A DNA stretch of 64,000 bases from Marinobacter vinifirmus (GTDB taxonomy: Bacteria; Pseudomonadota; Gammaproteobacteria; Pseudomonadales; Oleiphilaceae): contig NZ_NEFY01000010.1 of the NCBI RefSeq assembly GCF_002258215.1, forward strand, positions 36,334-100,333, given 5' to 3'. Made by a program: the position numbers and the translations under genes. This document shows positions 63,087-64,000 of this stretch, piece by piece (position 1 is the first letter of the stretch; every line of letters begins with the position of its first letter). A model generated the notes under the pieces. It was not told the origin of the DNA. It ran no database searches and was given only the letters and a program-made list of their open reading frames with translations.

Positions 63087-64000
63087 ATGACTCAGCGCCC
63101 CGATATCAACCAACTCTCAGCCGATCAGCTCCGCGCTCTGGCGACGGAACTGATGGACTCTCTGGACGCCAAGGATCAAGCCTTGGGCCGGAAGGAGCGG
63201 GAGTTGGTGCGCCGCAATGCCATCATCGAGAAGCTGACCCACGAAGTCGCCGTCCTCAAACGTCACAAGTTCGCCCGCCGCAGTGAGCAACTCGATGCCG
63301 TTCAGGGCAAGCTCCTGGACGAGCTGATCGACAGCGACCTGGCCGCCATCGAAGCCGAGCTGGACCAGGCGATGACTGAGGAGCAGAAGGCCGCTCGACC
63401 CAAGCAGAAGCCCAAGCGCACCCCGCTGCCACCGGAGCTGCCCCGTACCCTGATCCACCACGAACCGGACAATACCCGGTGCCAGTGTGGCTGCCAGCTC
63501 AAGCGTATTGGCGAAGACATCAGCGAGAAGCTGGATTACGTCCCGGGCGAGTTCACGGTGGAGCGCCACATCCGGGGCAAGTGGGCCTGCAACCAGTGCG
63601 AGACCTTGGTCCAGGCACCGGTACCACCGCAGGTGATCGACAAGGGCATCCCCACCGCCGGCCTGCTGGCTCAGGTGTTGGTGGCCAAGTACGCGGACCA
63701 CCTGCCACTGTACCGTCAGGAACGCATCTTCGGCCGTGCCGGCCTGGAAATACCCCGTTCAACACTCGCCGAATGGGTCGGTGCCTGCGGTGTGCAGTTG
63801 CAGCCCCTGGCAGATGCGTTGAGAAACGCCTTGCTGGAACACAACGTTCTGCACGCCGATGAAACGCCGGTCAGCATGTTGGCTCCGGGTAAGAAGAAAA
63901 CCCACAAGGCCTACGTCTGGGCTTACTGCACCACACCGTTCTCGGACCTGAAAGCCACCGTTTACGACTTCGCCCCAAGCCGGGCGGGTGAACACGCCCG
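63087..64000 (+). CDS. tnpC: IS66-family transposase TnpC (3' end outside window)
   Basis: The transposase begins at ATG 63087 and is open to the right edge: 304 codons are visible. An N-terminal coiled coil (EKLTHEVAVLKRHKFARRSE) and the KQKPKRTPLPPELP linker come first. A zinc-binding set follows (CQCGCQL and WACNQC). The IS66-type catalytic core then starts, with LVAKYADHLPLYRQERIF and HADETPVSML, which holds the first catalytic Asp. No stop or frameshift is seen in the visible part. It lies 75 bases after tnpB, a gap that is usual in the family. Confidence 0.93.
   Translation, partial: MTQRPDINQLSADQLRALATELMDSLDAKDQALGRKERELVRRNAIIEKLTHEVAVLKRHKFARRSEQLDAVQGKLLDELIDSDLAAIEAELDQAMTEEQKAARPKQKPKRTPLPPELPRTLIHHEPDNTRCQCGCQLKRIGEDISEKLDYVPGEFTVERHIRGKWACNQCETLVQAPVPPQVIDKGIPTAGLLAQVLVAKYADHLPLYRQERIFGRAGLEIPRSTLAEWVGACGVQLQPLADALRNALLEHNVLHADETPVSMLAPGKKKTHKAYVWAYCTTPFSDLKATVYDFAPSRAGEHA

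Larger units (their letters stand above)
62223..64000 (+). mobile_element. IS66-family insertion sequence (right part outside window)
   Basis: The three-gene order tnpA-tnpB-tnpC identifies an IS66-type element. The left boundary is uncertain: GTAACCGTCCGG at 62223 starts with the GTAA found at the ends of many members of the family, but the right end is outside the window, so neither the inverted repeat nor the target duplication can be checked. It is inserted downstream of uvrA and interrupts no recognised gene. Confidence 0.7.

Noticed and set aside
1..64000. tRNA, rRNA genes, CRISPR arrays or phage attachment sites
   Set aside because: I looked in all intergenic stretches and found no cloverleaf, no rRNA blocks and no regularly spaced repeats.

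Overview
The window reads as a chromosomal segment of a Gram-negative gammaproteobacterium, most likely Marinobacter or a close relative. The evidence is the heptose/Kdo lipopolysaccharide genes, a complete MSHA-type pilus operon in its usual order, the glnA-ntrB-ntrC nitrogen genes with sigma-54 promoters, and the ssb / MFS transporter / uvrA neighbourhood. The genus call is an inference from gene content and order; no search was run.

Bases 1-24,300 are an outer-envelope block. The window opens inside tolC, then come waaA (Kdo transferase), two LpxL-type lipid A acyltransferases, an ELM1-family protein, GDP-mannose synthesis (manC), five GT4 and two GT2 glycosyltransferases, the ADP-heptose pathway (gmhA, hldE, gmhB, hldD), two GT9 heptosyltransferases (waaF and a second one), a WavE-type transferase, an O-antigen ligase and a Kdo kinase (kdkA). 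Together they describe assembly of a lipid A - Kdo - heptose core and its extension. Genes are tightly coupled by stop/start overlaps, several with TTG or GTG starts. Inside this block, 18,281-20,221 is visibly AT-richer and carries an APH-type kinase next to a nucleotidyltransferase fused to a HAD phosphatase. This looks like an acquired cassette for making an unusual nucleotide-activated core substituent.

Bases 24,400-35,500 are mixed housekeeping: ilvE, glnE, a potassium channel with NAD-binding domain, a CYTH phosphatase, a porin with a dyad-rich upstream region, dtd, a proline iminopeptidase and typA.

Bases 35,500-40,815 form the nitrogen-control block: glnA, a DUF4124 protein, ntrB and ntrC. 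NtrC-like palindromes and GG-N10-GC sigma-54 elements lie upstream of both glnA and ntrB, and a further perfect palindrome lies just after glnA.

Bases 40,840-56,794 (minus strand) are one long MSHA operon: mshI, a PilN-like gene, mshJ, K, L, M, N, E, G, F, B, A, C, D, O, P, Q. Nearly all junctions overlap. mshC has no ATG, GTG or TTG start ahead of its prepilin signal; the only candidate is a CTG placed 8 bases after a strong GGAGGT. An 8+8 palindrome sits upstream of mshI.

Bases 56,990-61,985 hold ssb, a YajR-like MFS transporter and uvrA. Downstream of uvrA come dispersed repeats, a 27-bp perfect inverted repeat and the left part of an IS66-family insertion sequence (tnpA, tnpB, and a tnpC that runs off the window). 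No tRNA, rRNA, CRISPR array or replication origin was recognised.
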